From NCBI RefSeq assembly GCF_036492835.1, contig NZ_AP025314.1, positions 2,708,010-2,772,009 of the forward strand: a stretch of 64,000 bases of DNA. The letters are read 5' to 3'. A program made the position numbers and the translations under genes. This DNA comes from Fulvitalea axinellae (GTDB lineage: Bacteria; Bacteroidota; Bacteroidia; Cytophagales; Cyclobacteriaceae). The notes below the pieces were generated by a model. It searched no databases, was not told where the DNA came from, and saw only the letters and a list, made by a program, of their open reading frames with translations. Positions 63,447-64,000 of this stretch are shown piece after piece; the first letter of the stretch is position 1, and every line of letters begins with the position of its first letter.

Positions 63447-64000
63447 CTATTCCCAGAAAGAAGTATCTATTGTGGACTCCAACCAATTTTCCATTTCGTC
63501 CTCCACTTCTCTCAAAAAATCAATGCCTGTATAGGATTCAATCGCATCGACCGTTGTAACGTATTCCATAAACGACTCCCTACCATTATGCGGACGGTTT
63601 TCAAAAATAAATGCGATAACCCATTCCTCGTCCGGATCATATATGATTTTATAAAAATATTGGGGAACAGAAATATTTGTGACAATATCCCAATTCAATC
63701 TGCTGGAATTGGCGGCGTACTGGGTAAGCTTAGGCAAGCCCGGGTATAGGATCGGACCTGTGAAAACCCATTTTTCGCCCGTGCCGTTCGTCACCCATTT
63801 CATTGTCTGCGTCTCAAGTCTAGACCAAATCCCGGCGTTGAACCCGTTCTGGATTTGGGGAGACATATTGCTCATGTAGAAAGTCTTTTTGTACGCTGTC
63901 AAATCATAAGCCATATGCGTCGCTGGCACCAAGTGTCCTCGGGCATACCCCGTATAGCTATAATCCGAGTGCTTCGCCGAGGAAATATAGGTGGTGGGGT
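63447..64000 (-). CDS. DNA/RNA non-specific endonuclease (NUC family), C-terminal part, cut by window edge
   Basis: About 184 residues are visible, open to the right edge (frame ends at 63998). DYSYTGYARGHLVPATHM is the NUC active-site block, with His as general base; the usual DRGH is ARGH here. FYMSNMSPQIQNGFNAGIWSRLE follows with the metal-binding Asn. The C-terminal part (YPGLPKLTQYAANSSRLNW..., ending TIDTSFWE) completes the fold. Serratia-nuclease-like enzymes are usually secreted; the signal region lies outside the window. Confidence 0.88.
   Translation of the reverse strand, partial: PTTYISSAKHSDYSYTGYARGHLVPATHMAYDLTAYKKTFYMSNMSPQIQNGFNAGIWSRLETQTMKWVTNGTGEKWVFTGPILYPGLPKLTQYAANSSRLNWDIVTNISVPQYFYKIIYDPDEEWVIAFIFENRPHNGRESFMEYVTTVDAIESYTGIDFLREVEDEMENWLESTIDTSFWE

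Overview
The window looks like chromosomal DNA of a Bacteroidota bacterium, most likely order Cytophagales (marine or sediment type). The evidence is: the gene run miaB / sigma-54-type AAA+ regulator / lptE / TPR protein / secG; several Bacteroidota-type promoters (TTTG, about 17-20 bp, TAnnTTTG); little sign of Shine-Dalgarno leaders; many SPII lipoproteins; a BtuB/BtuG-type surface system for vitamin B12; a PafA-type alkaline phosphatase; and a second, divergent EF-G. I cannot name the genus. No rRNA, tRNA, CRISPR array, transposase or integrase was recognised.

Layout. 1-2.8 kb (minus): the 5' end of an M16 peptidase lipoprotein, a DUF3078 outer-membrane protein, an MscS channel and an unknown lipoprotein. 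3.1-4.4 kb: an L-cysteine desulfidase-like enzyme. 4.5-10.9 kb: a heavy-metal-type RND efflux operon (His-rich leader protein, TolC-like, lipoprotein adaptor, CzcA-like pump) ending in a strong terminator. 11.0-15.3 kb: an orphan M91-family effector-type zinc metallopeptidase and a secreted GH2 beta-galactosidase, the latter flanked by a 17-bp direct repeat. 15.4-20.4 kb: miaB to secG. 20.5-22.7 kb: DJ-1/Hsp31-like lipoprotein, royal-jelly-family lipoprotein and HxlR regulator. 22.8-26.1 kb: a beta-oxidation pair. 26.4-32.6 kb (minus): amidohydrolase, AAE-family transporter and EF-G2-like factor. 33-34.6 kb: TPR protein and a secreted CxxC-rich protein. 34.7-39.7 kb (minus): parE-parC with a small membrane gene in front. 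39.8-41.7 kb: small genes and a HicA-like/eRF1-like fusion.

42-49.3 kb is a vitamin B12 uptake locus headed by a clear cobalamin riboswitch: surface beta-propeller lipoprotein, PKD-like lipoprotein, a 42-bp tandem-repeat spacer, BtuB and a BtuG-like lipoprotein. It is followed by a PafA phosphatase with a long inverted repeat in its leader. 51.2-54.7 kb (minus) holds rpsF-rpsR-rplI and groES-groEL. The rest holds an SSS symporter, aspA, a PD40/OmpA protein, a split ThrE-type exporter, a MaoC hydratase, a LolD-type ATPase and a truncated DNA/RNA nuclease at the right edge.

Most of the window is ordinary core genome. The regions most worth a second look are the orphan M91 effector (11-12.2 kb), the HicA-like/eRF1-like fusion (41-41.7 kb), the repeat array inside the B12 locus (45.86-46.05 kb), the structured pafA leader (49.4-49.5 kb) and the EF-G paralogue with altered GTPase motifs (30.5-32.6 kb).
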